From positions 3,844,001 to 3,908,000 of the forward strand of contig OZ244235.1 of the NCBI GenBank assembly GCA_965217095.1: a stretch of DNA of 64,000 nt, given 5' to 3'. A program made the position numbers and the translations under genes. This document shows positions 18,379-27,397 of the stretch, piece by piece; positions within the stretch are counted from its first letter, which is position 1, and every line of letters begins with the position of its first letter. Source of the stretch: CAYNZV01 sp965217095. GTDB taxonomy: Bacteria > Latescibacterota > UBA2968 > UBA8231. The notes beneath the pieces are model-generated. The model had not been told where the DNA came from. It searched no databases and saw only the letters and a program-made list of their open reading frames with translations.

Positions 18379-18457
18379 TCCCGCCACGGTGTCCGAAGTA
18401 TTCCAATTTCCTATATTAGAGACGTCCTACCTCCAGATCTCCCGCAGGTGAGAAGCC

Positions 18458-19252
18458 ATGAAACAGTACCTCGATCTGGTCTCCAATATTCTCGAGAATG
18501 GCGCCGAGAAAACAGACCGCACCGGCGTCGGCACCCTGGCCGTATTCGGCCACCAAATGCGCTTCGATCTAGGGGATGGATTTCCTTGCGTGACCACCAA
18601 GAAACTGCACATGCGATCGATCATTCGCGAGTTGCTTTGGTTTTTGAGGGGCGACACCAACGTCGCCTACCTGCAGAAGAACAACGTCTCTATTTGGGAC
18701 GAGTGGGCGGATGAAAACGGCGACTTGGGCCCGGTCTACGGCAAGCAGTGGCGCGCCTGGGAGGCCGCCGACGGCAACCAGATCGATCAGATCCAGCGCG
18801 TTATAGACCTGATCCGTTTCGACCCCGATTCACGCCGCATGCTGGTAAGCGCCTGGAACGTGGGTGAGCTAGACCTCATGGCGCTCACACCGTGTCACTG
18901 TCTCTTTCAATTCTTCGTCGCCAATGGACGGCTCAGCTGCCAGCTCTATCAACGCAGCTGCGACGTGGGTCTGGGCGTGCCGTTCAACGTCGCCAGCTAC
19001 AGTCTGCTCACCATGATGATCGCCCAGGTGTGTGAGCTGAAACCGGGCGAGTTTGTATGGACCGGGGGCGATGCCCACATCTATCTAAACCACGTGGATG
19101 CTTTGCGGGTACAGCTGACCCGTGAACCTCGGGAGCTTCCCCGCATGGCGATCGCCGCCCGTGGCCAGGATATCTCTCACTTTCGCTACGACGATTTCAA
19201 GCTTCTTCAGTACGACCCCCATCCGCCCATATCGATGGAAATTGCCGTCTGA
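18458..19252 (+). CDS. thyA: Thymidylate synthase
   Basis: ThyA methylates dUMP to dTMP with methylenetetrahydrofolate. The 264-residue length equals that of E. coli ThyA, and the catalytic cysteine is C146 in ALTPCHCLFQF, with the folate and dUMP contacts RRMLVSAWN, QLYQRSCDVGLGVPFN and GDAHIYLNH all present. GCAGGTGAG precedes the ATG. The gene comes shortly after the tRNA promoter region in the opposite direction; TATATT at 18413-18418 is a possible -10. Its stop overlaps the likely start of pheA, indicating translational coupling. Confidence 0.97.
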   Translation: MKQYLDLVSNILENGAEKTDRTGVGTLAVFGHQMRFDLGDGFPCVTTKKLHMRSIIRELLWFLRGDTNVAYLQKNNVSIWDEWADENGDLGPVYGKQWRAWEAADGNQIDQIQRVIDLIRFDPDSRRMLVSAWNVGELDLMALTPCHCLFQFFVANGRLSCQLYQRSCDVGLGVPFNVASYSLLTMMIAQVCELKPGEFVWTGGDAHIYLNHVDALRVQLTREPRELPRMAIAARGQDISHFRYDDFKLLQYDPHPPISMEIAV

Positions 19253-20112
19253 GCTCCTCGTCTGAAACCACCGTTGCGGTTCAGGGTGAGCTGGGTTCTT
19301 TCAGCGAGCTGGCAGCGTTCGAGTTCTTTTCGCCGGACGTTCCGATTATTCCCTGCGAGACCTTTGCAGATCTGTTTGAAGCGGTAGGCAACGGCCGCGC
19401 TGCTTACGGCATGGCTCCCGTGGAAAACTCTCTGGCCGGCAGCATCGACCCCGTTTGGGATCTGCTGGTTTCGCGCCGACCCTTCGTTGCAGGAGAGCTC
19501 TACCTGCGTATCGAGCACTGTCTCATTGGCCACCCGGGAACGGAGCTCGACGCCGTGCGCCGCATCTACTCCCACCAGCAGGCGTTAGCCCAGTGTCAGG
19601 AGTTCGTTCAGGGTCTTGCTGGTGTTGTTGAAGAGGAGTTCTACGACACTGCCGGCGCGGTGAAAATGATCAAGGAGCGCGGTAACGCCGAGGACGCGGC
19701 CATCGCTTCAGCCCAGGCTGCGACTGACTACGAGATGCAGATTCTGGCGGCAAACATTCAGACAAATCACCAGAACTTCACCCGCTTCCTGGTTATCACC
19801 GATCGTGCTGTTGAAGCTGACGCGAAACCGTCGAAGTCGACGGTCGTGCTAAAGGCCGACCTCTCCACCGTCTCCGCGTCGAAGCTGTTGGCGACGCTGT
19901 CGCGAAATGGCATCGCCGTGAGCAAGCTCGAAACCCGCAAGTGTCTGGGCGAACCCTGGCGGTATCTCGTCTATCTGGATATTGAGGGGGATGTTGTGGA
20001 GGGTCCGATCGATGCCACCTTGGGGGAATTGAAATCGCTCGTCATGGATGTTCACGTGGTGGGCTCTTATCCCCCCGGAACGCAGAGCGAGGCGCGGTTG
20101 CACCGACAGTAG
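19249..20112 (+). CDS. pheA: Prephenate dehydratase with probable CTG start
   Basis: This monofunctional enzyme converts prephenate to phenylpyruvate in phenylalanine synthesis. The frame begins with TVAVQGELGSFSELAAFEFF, then carries GMAPVENSLAGSI, IEHCLIGHPG, YSHQQALAQCQEF, the TRF site in NFTRFLVI, and a C-terminal ACT domain with STVVLKADLS and VSKLETRKCLGEPWRYLVYLD. The ATG at 19411 would delete the N-terminal 50 residues of the catalytic domain. No ATG, GTG or TTG lies in frame between the family N-terminus and sequence well inside thyA. The only sensible start is CTG at 19249-19251, which overlaps the thyA TGA as CTGA. The product would be about 287 residues, the normal size. Confidence 0.88.
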   Translation: MSSSSETTVAVQGELGSFSELAAFEFFSPDVPIIPCETFADLFEAVGNGRAAYGMAPVENSLAGSIDPVWDLLVSRRPFVAGELYLRIEHCLIGHPGTELDAVRRIYSHQQALAQCQEFVQGLAGVVEEEFYDTAGAVKMIKERGNAEDAAIASAQAATDYEMQILAANIQTNHQNFTRFLVITDRAVEADAKPSKSTVVLKADLSTVSASKLLATLSRNGIAVSKLETRKCLGEPWRYLVYLDIEGDVVEGPIDATLGELKSLVMDVHVVGSYPPGTQSEARLHRQ

Positions 20113-20128
20113 CAACCCGTGTTCGCGT

Positions 20129-20500
20129 TCAATCTTCAGTCACGTGGCGCACCCCGGGCGATTCGCTGTCGATACGCCAGACCCCTTTCGCACCATCCCC
20201 ATCCAGATCGGCTCTCACGCTTATCTCGAAGCGGTTCCAACCCGCCTCCACCTCCCAGCGGTAACTTTCGATCCACTTCCAGTCCAACCCGGTCGCCGGA
20301 TCGGTGGGATCAAAGAAGTGTTTGTGTTCCCGCCGATGCGCCAGCTCCAGCTCGCGGAGTTGCTCGAGGCCGGCCTCCAGTTGAATCTGGCGCCGCTCCG
20401 CCGTATCGATGCCGGAGTGGGTGACAACACCGGCGGCGATCAGGATAGTCAGCAAGACCAGCGTTTCCAGCCGGTTGTACCATCGACCGGACATCGCCAT
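20129..20500 (-). CDS. Small single-pass membrane protein of unknown function
   Basis: This 123-residue protein has a short cytoplasmic N-terminus, one hydrophobic helix (LETLVLLTILIAAGVVTHSG), then a helical segment rich in E, R and L (ERRQIQLEAGLEQLRELELAHRRE) and a small beta-rich end containing ISVRADLDGDG. The shape recalls a pilin-like or pseudopilin protein, but the GFTLxE signature is absent. It starts directly after the lipoprotein gene stop on the same strand and probably belongs to that transcript. Confidence 0.6.
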   Translation of the reverse strand: MAMSGRWYNRLETLVLLTILIAAGVVTHSGIDTAERRQIQLEAGLEQLRELELAHRREHKHFFDPTDPATGLDWKWIESYRWEVEAGWNRFEISVRADLDGDGAKGVWRIDSESPGVRHVTED

Positions 20501-22135
20501 CTATCTCAACTCCATATCCACATCCGACTCCAAGGCACCCCGGCCCAGAACTACCGGCGGCGAATAACGACCGTAGGGCTCCGACATCCGGTACGGTTTG
20601 GTAAGACCGCCGTCGTGTTTGCCATTCCCGTTGGTGTCGACAAAGCTGTACAAGACATAGTCGCACGGCAACAGGCCGACGAGCTCGTAGTTGCCATCCG
20701 CCGCTGCGGTCGTGGGGTGAGTACGATCGTTTTTCTGACAAATAGCTTCGACCAAAACGTCGGCATCGGTCGAGTTTTCGCCGCTTGCGTCGGCGTCCGA
20801 GTTCACAACCACGACCTTGCCCGTGATGCCGCCGAGGTCGGTCTCTTCCAGCGCCGAAAAGTTGTAGGTGTAAACGCTGTCTCGCGAACTGAGCCCCACC
20901 AGGTCCGCCAATAGTTTGGGGTTCACCTCGAGGCGATGGGTTCCGACGGCCCATGGGGCTGCGGGAGAGAAACGGAACGAGGTGGCTGAGTCTCGCTCCC
21001 ATCGGCCCTCGACGACCTCCGTGGAATCGGAGTCGTTCCAGAGGTCGGCGAGGTTGTCCACTTCGACAGCCTCATTCATGACAAGATGCAGTGGCTGATC
21101 ACCGACCACCTGACCCGGGGACAGGAACGAGCGCACAACCTCCGGAGATTTCCTGTCCTCGCGGGCGCTGCCGCGGATCGGCTCATCCCATTCAAGTTCC
21201 CGGGAATAAACGTGCAGTTTGATGCGGTACGACTTTCCGGCCACTTGCGCTGAGGTTGCGAGGTACACCTTGCGACGATCTGTTGGCGAGTTGTAGATGG
21301 AGAGAATCTCCAGATCGGGCAAAACCACTTCCACATGTCTGGCTTCGACCTCGCCGGAGAAAATTAACAGAAGCCGGTTTCGGTCTAGTGCCTGTACCTT
21401 CTGGAGCTTCGTTTCCGTCCTCTCTACCTGGTACAAAAGGAGATCCCCCGCACGGGTTTCCCCATCTTCGCCGACGTCGAGGTCCCGCGAAGGCAAGGCG
21501 GCCTGCTCGGTTTGATCGAGCTCGTCGTTGCGATTGTCATCTTTGAATGCGACGATGCGGTAGATCCCCGCCGAGAGACGAAGAAATTCGTAACCGCCAC
21601 CTTGCCCGCTCTGAGTGCGATAGGCAGGAGACGCCCGTCCGACTTCACCTTCAACGTTCTCGATGTCGTACGCCCAGATCATGACGCCGCTTACTGGCAG
21701 GTGATCCTTGAATACGAACCCGGAAACGCTTGCCTGATTCAACCGATCTCCAGTGCCGAAGGCAAAACTGTAGGACTCCGCCAGCGGGTTGTTGCGCAAG
21801 TCGCGCGCTCCGGTCCCGACGGTGACGACGTAGGTGCGATCTGCTTGAAGGGGGCGCTTGAATCGCAGGACCAGCTGTCGTCCACCGAAACCGGACCACT
21901 GGAACTCGATCGGGGATTCGGGAGATACGAAGATGGCCTCGACCGTACGCAGGCGATCCATGCGCTCGCTGAAAAGGATCTCGACCCGTGCGTCGAAGGC
22001 AACGCGAATGGCATCAGCGGCGGGCGCATGGGAGACGATGGTAGGAGCGGCCTCGTCCACGGGGCCGCCCGGGGGTTTGCCTACCTTGGCGCAGGCTCCC
22101 AGAAAGGCCAGGCCGATGTAGGCAAGGAGACGCAT
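20501..22135 (-). CDS. Ig-like-domain lipoprotein
   Basis: This 544-residue protein has a lipoprotein signal with lipobox LGAC (C15 in MRLLAYIGLAFLGACAKVG). A GKPPGG segment follows and then a bacterial Ig-like (SbsA-type) domain, PTIVSHAPAADAIRVAFDAR with FSERMD, repeated at lower similarity near residues 270 and 340-430. A carboxypeptidase-regulatory-like domain (GVMIWAYDIEN, YRIVAFKDDNRND) and a similar module at the end (YVLYSFVDTNGNGKHDGG) are present. The same architecture occurs in Bacteroidota surface lipoproteins of unknown role. It sits four bases downstream of hslU on the same strand. Confidence 0.78.
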   Translation of the reverse strand: MRLLAYIGLAFLGACAKVGKPPGGPVDEAAPTIVSHAPAADAIRVAFDARVEILFSERMDRLRTVEAIFVSPESPIEFQWSGFGGRQLVLRFKRPLQADRTYVVTVGTGARDLRNNPLAESYSFAFGTGDRLNQASVSGFVFKDHLPVSGVMIWAYDIENVEGEVGRASPAYRTQSGQGGGYEFLRLSAGIYRIVAFKDDNRNDELDQTEQAALPSRDLDVGEDGETRAGDLLLYQVERTETKLQKVQALDRNRLLLIFSGEVEARHVEVVLPDLEILSIYNSPTDRRKVYLATSAQVAGKSYRIKLHVYSRELEWDEPIRGSAREDRKSPEVVRSFLSPGQVVGDQPLHLVMNEAVEVDNLADLWNDSDSTEVVEGRWERDSATSFRFSPAAPWAVGTHRLEVNPKLLADLVGLSSRDSVYTYNFSALEETDLGGITGKVVVVNSDADASGENSTDADVLVEAICQKNDRTHPTTAAADGNYELVGLLPCDYVLYSFVDTNGNGKHDGGLTKPYRMSEPYGRYSPPVVLGRGALESDVDMELR

Positions 22136-22138
22136 GCG

Positions 22139-23449
22139 TCAGAGCACATAACGGCTAAGGTCGTCGTCTTCGAGGACATCTTTAAGTTTTTTCACCACGT
22201 ACGATTTGGTAATTCGCAGCGTCTTTTTGCGCGCGCCTGGTGCATCGAAGAGGATCTGATCCAGCAGTGTGGACATGACCGTGTGCAGCCGGCGGGCCCC
22301 GATGTTTTCCATTTGCAGATTTATCTCGAACGCAATGCGGGCGATCTCTCGCACCGCCGCCGCCTCGAAGGTCAGTCTAACCCCCTCCGTGGCCAGCAAC
22401 GCGGTATACTGTTTGATCAAGGCATTCTTCGGTTTGTCCAGGATGCGGACGAAGTCCCCTTGCTCAAGCGCGTCGAGCTCGACTCGAATGGGAAAGCGGC
22501 CCTGAAGCTCGGGGATCATGTCGGAAGGTTTCGAGGTGTGAAAGGCGCCGGCTGCCACAAAGAGGATGTGGTCGGTCCGAACCATGCCGTATTTTGTAGC
22601 CACGTTGCAACCCTCGATGATCGGCAGCAGGTCCCGTTGCACCCCTTCCCTGGAAATGTCGGGGCCATTCTTGGCTGGCTCACCGGCGATCTTGTCGATC
22701 TCATCCAGAAAAACGATACCCGCGTTGGTAACCCGCTCGATCGCCTCGGCCACCACCTGGTCGCGATCGATCCGTTTTTGAGTTTCCTCCTGGGTCAGAA
22801 GATGCCGGGCGTCGGCCAATGAAACCTGCCGCTCCTTGCGTGCCGGGGGGGTCATCTCCGTCAGCATTTCCTGCAGGTTGATACTCATCTCTTCCAGGTT
22901 GCCCGCCGTCGAAAAAACCTCCACCATCGGGGTGCGATCCTTCGGCACCTCGATCTGTAAGGACTGTTGGTCCAGCTTTCCAGAGCGCAGCTGTCGCCGC
23001 AGCTGGTCCCGGCGGCGTTTCGCCTTTCCTTTGGTCGCGTCCGACAGCAGGTCCAACAATCGCCCCTCCACCTTTACTGTAACCTCGGCCTCCACCGCGT
23101 CCACATATTCGGCGCGCACCATGTTCACGCCCAGATCCACGAGGTCGCGAATGATCGATTCCACATCCCGACCTACGTAACCGACCTCCGTGAATTTCGA
23201 GGCCTCCACTTTGATAAACGGCGCGTTGGTGAGCCCAGCCAGTCGCCGGGCGATCTCCGTCTTCCCGACACCGGTTTGACCGATCATGATGATGTTGTTG
23301 GGTACGATCTCCGTGCGCATCTCCTCGCCGACGCGCTGCCGACGCCACCTGTTTCGCAGGGCGATGGCAACCGATCGTTTCGCTTTCTCCTGGCCGACGA
23401 TGTATCGATCCAGCTCGGTGACGATCTGCTTTGGTGTCAGTTCCTTCAT
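22139..23449 (-). CDS. hslU: ATP-dependent protease ATPase subunit HslU
   Basis: HslU is the AAA+ unfoldase of the HslUV protease. The 436-residue protein has Walker A GQTGVGKTEIARRL, Walker B GIVFLDEIDKI, the N-terminal KQIVTELDRYIVGQEKAKRS, sensor and GYVGR pore loop regions, and the C-terminal LSRYVL tail that docks into HslV. The start ATG overlaps the hslV stop by four bases, so the two subunits are translationally coupled. Confidence 0.97.
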   Translation of the reverse strand: MKELTPKQIVTELDRYIVGQEKAKRSVAIALRNRWRRQRVGEEMRTEIVPNNIIMIGQTGVGKTEIARRLAGLTNAPFIKVEASKFTEVGYVGRDVESIIRDLVDLGVNMVRAEYVDAVEAEVTVKVEGRLLDLLSDATKGKAKRRRDQLRRQLRSGKLDQQSLQIEVPKDRTPMVEVFSTAGNLEEMSINLQEMLTEMTPPARKERQVSLADARHLLTQEETQKRIDRDQVVAEAIERVTNAGIVFLDEIDKIAGEPAKNGPDISREGVQRDLLPIIEGCNVATKYGMVRTDHILFVAAGAFHTSKPSDMIPELQGRFPIRVELDALEQGDFVRILDKPKNALIKQYTALLATEGVRLTFEAAAVREIARIAFEINLQMENIGARRLHTVMSTLLDQILFDAPGARKKTLRITKSYVVKKLKDVLEDDDLSRYVL

Positions 23450-23985
23450 AGCTCGAGGATCTTGATCTGGCTGTTGGTATAGATGCAGAGATCCGCTGCC
23501 ACCTTCAGCGAGCGGCGCACGATCTCAGAGGCGGTGAGTTTTGTCGCGTCCACGTACGCCCGCGCCGCGGCCACCGCGTACGGTCCGCCCGATCCGATGC
23601 CGAGGATATCGTCGTCCGGGGCGAGCAGATCGCCTTCACCCGAGATCAACAGGGAGCGCTTCTTGTCCATGGCGACGATCATCGCTTCCAGCCGTCGGAG
23701 ATAGCGATCGGTACGCCATTCTCGCGCCAGCTCGTGGGCGGCACGCTCGAGATTTCCGTTGAACTCCTCCAGGCGCTGCTCGAGGAGATCCAGCAGGGTA
23801 AGGGCGTCGGAGGTGCCGCCGGCGAAACCGGTCAGGACAGAGTCATTGAACAGCTTGCGGATCTTCGACGTCTTGTGTTTCAGTACCACCTCGCCGTAGC
23901 TGACCTGGCCGTCGCCACCCATAACCACCTTGCCCCTCAACCGCAGACCAAGCACGGTCGTGCCGTGAATCGCATCTTTCTTCAT
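23446..23985 (-). CDS. hslV: ATP-dependent protease proteolytic subunit HslV
   Basis: HslV is the threonine-protease core of the HslUV complex. The nucleophile is the threonine following MKKDAIHG (TTVLGL), so a short propeptide of eight residues must be removed, as in several Gram-positive homologues. MGGDGQVSYG, LTGFAGGTSDAL and the C-terminal SGGPYAVAAARAY are family features. The gene lies between xerC and hslU in the conserved topA-xerC-hslV-hslU order. Confidence 0.97.
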   Translation of the reverse strand: MKKDAIHGTTVLGLRLRGKVVMGGDGQVSYGEVVLKHKTSKIRKLFNDSVLTGFAGGTSDALTLLDLLEQRLEEFNGNLERAAHELAREWRTDRYLRRLEAMIVAMDKKRSLLISGEGDLLAPDDDILGIGSGGPYAVAAARAYVDATKLTASEIVRRSLKVAADLCIYTNSQIKILEL

Positions 23986-23995
23986 CGGAGAATCC

Positions 23996-24931
23996 TCACG
24001 CCCTCGGATGGGCGTTGGCGTAGATTTCCTGCAGGCGGTCCGGATCGGGTCGAGCGTAGCGTTTCGTAGCTCCCAGCGTCCCGTGGCCCAGCAGTTCCTT
24101 CACCGACGTCAGATCGGCGCCGGCATCCAGCATGTGACGGGTGAAACTGTGGCGCAAAACCTGTGGGCTCAAGCCGTTGGCCTCCACCACCGCGCCCAGG
24201 TAGCGATTGACGATACGCTGCACGGTGCGTACGTGCAAGCGCTTGCCCGACGTATTCAGGAAGAGGGCACCAGCGTCCACCTGCGTGATCTCCAATCCCA
24301 CTACGAGGTCGGTGCGCTGTAACAGGTAATGGCTCAGCGCTTTGTACGCTGGCTCGCCTACAGGCACGATGCGTTCGAACCGGTCCGTGCCGACGCGCAC
24401 GGTACCTCCGCTCTCCTCCAGGGCCGACAGATTCAGTCCCACCAGCTCACGCAGCCGGATCCCGCCGCCGTAGAACATCTCCATGATCGCCCGGTCTCGC
24501 GCCCCGCGAAAATCGTCGCTGGGAGGGAGAAGGATCGCGCGCTCGAATTCCGCGAGTTTGATGGTGTTGGGCAGACTGAACGTCGTTTCCGGAGTCGGCA
24601 ATCCCGCCGCCGGGTTGGCAGGCACGACCCCCTCGCGGCAAAGATACCGGAAGAGGGCACGAACGGCTGCCAATTTCCGCGCCTGCGTGGAGGTTTTGAG
24701 CCCGTTCGCCTGCAGCTCCGCCATGAACTCGCGAATCGTCTGGCGCTCCACGGACGCTACGGGAAGCCGGATGTCGGCTAGGCGCGGCAAGAGGTAGCGA
24801 GTGAACTGATGCAGATCGCAACGATACGCTGCCAGCGTATTGGCGGCAAAATTGCGGTCGGCGGCCAGGTAATCGAGAAAGCGGTCAGCCGCTTCTTCGA
24901 TGCCCGATGAGGCAGTGAGCGTTGGGTGCAT
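23996..24931 (-). CDS. xerC: Tyrosine recombinase XerC-like
   Basis: This 311-residue site-specific recombinase probably resolves chromosome dimers at dif. It has an N-terminal SAM-like core-binding domain (residues 10-95) and a catalytic domain with the arginine in GIRLRELVGL, HxxR in LRHSFTRHML, the second histidine in LLGHGTLGATKRY, and the nucleophile tyrosine in KRYARPD. The beta-hairpin motif normally written GKGxKeR reads GTDRFER here, so the usual catalytic lysine is not evident. It lies 32 bases after topA and 10 before hslV, the context in which XerC is known in other phyla. Confidence 0.88.
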   Translation of the reverse strand: MHPTLTASSGIEEAADRFLDYLAADRNFAANTLAAYRCDLHQFTRYLLPRLADIRLPVASVERQTIREFMAELQANGLKTSTQARKLAAVRALFRYLCREGVVPANPAAGLPTPETTFSLPNTIKLAEFERAILLPPSDDFRGARDRAIMEMFYGGGIRLRELVGLNLSALEESGGTVRVGTDRFERIVPVGEPAYKALSHYLLQRTDLVVGLEITQVDAGALFLNTSGKRLHVRTVQRIVNRYLGAVVEANGLSPQVLRHSFTRHMLDAGADLTSVKELLGHGTLGATKRYARPDPDRLQEIYANAHPRA

Positions 24932-24963
24932 CCAGCGTGATCGCGGTATGGATCAAGGTGGCG

Positions 24964-27234
24964 TCAGGCCACCTGTTTTTCGGGTGCTTCGGGTGCTTCG
25001 GGCGCCTCGGAGGTTTCAGAACGGGTGTATTTGCAGATCCGGCAATGAAGCGACGACTGTTCGCCGCGGCTTGTGCGTTCGTAGAGGAGTGGCGCCTCGC
25101 ATTGCGGACAGGTTTCGTCGACGGGTTTGTCCCAGCTGGCAAACTTGCAGTTGGGATAATTGTTGCAACCGTAGAACACCTTGCCGCGCCGAGATTGTTT
25201 CTCGACGATCTGCCCACCGCACTTGTCTTCGGGACAGCCGATACCCAGCAGGAACGGTTTGACCCCTTTGCATTCCGGATACCGGGTGCAGGCGATGAAC
25301 CGACCGTAGCGGCCGGTCTTGACCACCATGGGAGCGCCGCATTCGTCGCAGATCTCGTCTGTGTCCGGCTGTTCCTGTTCCCCCTCCAGCGGTTTGGTAT
25401 TCTTGCATTCGGGATAGCCGGGGCAGGCCAGGAAACGACCGTTGCGCCCCCACTTGATGACCATGTTCCGGCCGCACTCTTCACACACAATCGACGACTC
25501 TTCCTGCAGCGATTGTTTCAGTTCCCGTCGGCGTTCATTGGCATCTTTGAGAATATCCTTCCAGGAACCGTAGAACTCGCGCACCGAATCGACCCAGTCG
25601 GCTTTGCCGTCCTCGATCTGATCCAGCTTGTCCTCCATCTTCGCGGTAAACTCGACGTTGAATACCTCGGGAAACGTCTCCACCAGAAGTTTGTTCACGG
25701 TGTGGCCCCGCTCGGTGGCCATGAAGGCGCGGTTGTCGGTCTTCTCGACGTATTCGCGATCCTGAATCGTGGTGATGATCTGCGCATAGGTGGAGGGCCG
25801 ACCGATGCCCTGAGCTTCGAGCTCCTTCACCAGCGACGCTTCGGTAAATCTGGGCGGCGGTTTGGTGAAGTGCTGCTCTGGGAACAGTTCTCCCAAGGTC
25901 AGCTTGTCCCCGTCGGCAATGTCAGATGGAAGCTTGCTGACGTTTTCCTCCTCCTCATCCTCCTTGTCCTTGCTCTCGGTGTAGAGCAGAGTAAAGCCGG
26001 GAAACTTCACCGAGCTTCCGTTGGCACGCAGCAGGTGATCGCCGGCGTCGATGTCGACGGATATCAGATCCATGACCTGCGGTTGCATCTGCGAAGCGAC
26101 GAACCGCTTCCAAATCAGGTCGTAAACGCGGGCTTGATCGTTGGTGAGCAGCTCCCTGATGTTCTGTGGCTCAATCGCCACGGAGGTGGGACGAATCGCC
26201 TCGTGGGCGTCCTGAGCGCCGCGCTTGGCGCGGTATCTGTTTGCTTCTTTTGGCAGATATTCAGCGCCGTACTTCTCGTCGATCCGCGTGCGCACCTCGT
26301 CAATCGCATCGTCTGAAACGCGCGTCGAGTCGGTACGCATGTAGGTGATGAGGCCGCGCACCTCACCCTCCATCTCGATTCCCTCGTAGAGCTGCTGGGC
26401 CACCATGTCGGTGCGTTTGACCGAGAAGCGCAGACGACGGGCGCACTCCTGCTGCAGCGTGCTGGTGGTAAACGGAGGCGCCGGTTTGCGGCGTTGCTCC
26501 CGCTTTTTGACCGACTTTACCGAGTAGCTCGACTTGCCCAAGGCCGCCACCAGCCGGTTCGATTGCTCTTCGTTGCCGATCTCGACCTTCTCGCCACCCG
26601 CCTGCAACAGGCGAGCTTTGAAAAACTCGCCCTCGGTTTTAGAAAGCGTGGCATCGATCGACCAGTACTCCACCGGGTCGAAGGCGGATATCTCGCTGTC
26701 CCGTTCGCAGATGAGACGCAACGCTACCGACTGGACGCGGCCGGCGGAAAGCCCAGAGTGAATTACCTTCCACAGGAGCGGGCTGATCTCGTACCCCACC
26801 AATCGATCCAACACCCGCCGGGCCTGCTGAGCATTCACCTTCTCCAAGTCGAGCTCCTTCGACTTGTCGATGGATTCACGCACCGCTCGCGGTGTGATTT
26901 CGTTGAAGAGAATCCGGCGCAGATTGTCTTCTTTTTTGGCGATCGCCTGACCGACGTGCCAGGCTATAGCTTCTCCCTCGCGGTCTGGGTCAGTCGCCAG
27001 ATAAATGGTGTCGGCGGTGCTGGCCACTTTACGCAACTCTGCCAGAACCTTGCCCTTGCCCCGTATGGTGACGTAGCGCGGTTTGAAGTTGTCATCCAGA
27101 TCGATGCCCAGTTCCTTCGGTGGCAGATCGCGCACGTGACCCATGCACGATTTCACCACGAAATCCGAGCCGAGGATCTTGTTGATGGTTTTTGCTTTAG
27201 CCGGTGATTCAACTACGACCAGCGATTTACCCAT
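24964..27234 (-). CDS. topA: DNA topoisomerase I
   Basis: This type IA topoisomerase relaxes negative supercoils. The 756-residue protein has a TOPRIM domain (SLVVVESPAKAKTI, the DPDREGEAIAWH acid cluster) and the active tyrosine in GLITYMRTDSTR near residue 297. The C-terminus has zinc-ribbon repeats: CEECGRNMV...CPGYPEC, CDECGAPMV...CTRYPEC, a third CGGQ...CNNYPNC, and a final CPQCEAP...CRIC. GAGG precedes the ATG. It heads the minus-strand run topA-xerC-hslV-hslU and is divergent from map. Confidence 0.97.
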   Translation of the reverse strand: MGKSLVVVESPAKAKTINKILGSDFVVKSCMGHVRDLPPKELGIDLDDNFKPRYVTIRGKGKVLAELRKVASTADTIYLATDPDREGEAIAWHVGQAIAKKEDNLRRILFNEITPRAVRESIDKSKELDLEKVNAQQARRVLDRLVGYEISPLLWKVIHSGLSAGRVQSVALRLICERDSEISAFDPVEYWSIDATLSKTEGEFFKARLLQAGGEKVEIGNEEQSNRLVAALGKSSYSVKSVKKREQRRKPAPPFTTSTLQQECARRLRFSVKRTDMVAQQLYEGIEMEGEVRGLITYMRTDSTRVSDDAIDEVRTRIDEKYGAEYLPKEANRYRAKRGAQDAHEAIRPTSVAIEPQNIRELLTNDQARVYDLIWKRFVASQMQPQVMDLISVDIDAGDHLLRANGSSVKFPGFTLLYTESKDKEDEEEENVSKLPSDIADGDKLTLGELFPEQHFTKPPPRFTEASLVKELEAQGIGRPSTYAQIITTIQDREYVEKTDNRAFMATERGHTVNKLLVETFPEVFNVEFTAKMEDKLDQIEDGKADWVDSVREFYGSWKDILKDANERRRELKQSLQEESSIVCEECGRNMVIKWGRNGRFLACPGYPECKNTKPLEGEQEQPDTDEICDECGAPMVVKTGRYGRFIACTRYPECKGVKPFLLGIGCPEDKCGGQIVEKQSRRGKVFYGCNNYPNCKFASWDKPVDETCPQCEAPLLYERTSRGEQSSLHCRICKYTRSETSEAPEAPEAPEKQVA

Positions 27235-27286
27235 GGTTATTTACCTCAGTTCTCCTACCGCTTATAGGTCGAATATTTGTATTTAC

Positions 27287-27314
27287 CTAATATAGATATA
27301 TGTAGCGCTGTCAA
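27287..27314 (-). promoter_or_regulatory. Candidate topA promoter
   Basis: On the minus strand TTGACA (27309-27314) is followed after 16 bases by TATTAG (27287-27292). The region between topA and map is strongly AT-rich compared with its surroundings, as expected for a divergent promoter region. Confidence 0.45.
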
Positions 27315-27397
27315 TTCGGCCAATATAGGGAAGCCATTTCAGGTTCGCAACAAGGGTTCTTGACACCAGGTTCTCGGAACCGATCTTGAGCGACGCC

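Noticed and set aside
21512..22822. Long plus-strand open frame antisense to the lipoprotein and hslU
   Set aside because: It is the complement of two clear genes, typical of GC-rich antisense openness; no family motif.
24922..26316. Long plus-strand open frame antisense to topA
   Set aside because: Complement of the topA catalytic and zinc-ribbon region; no independent coding signal.
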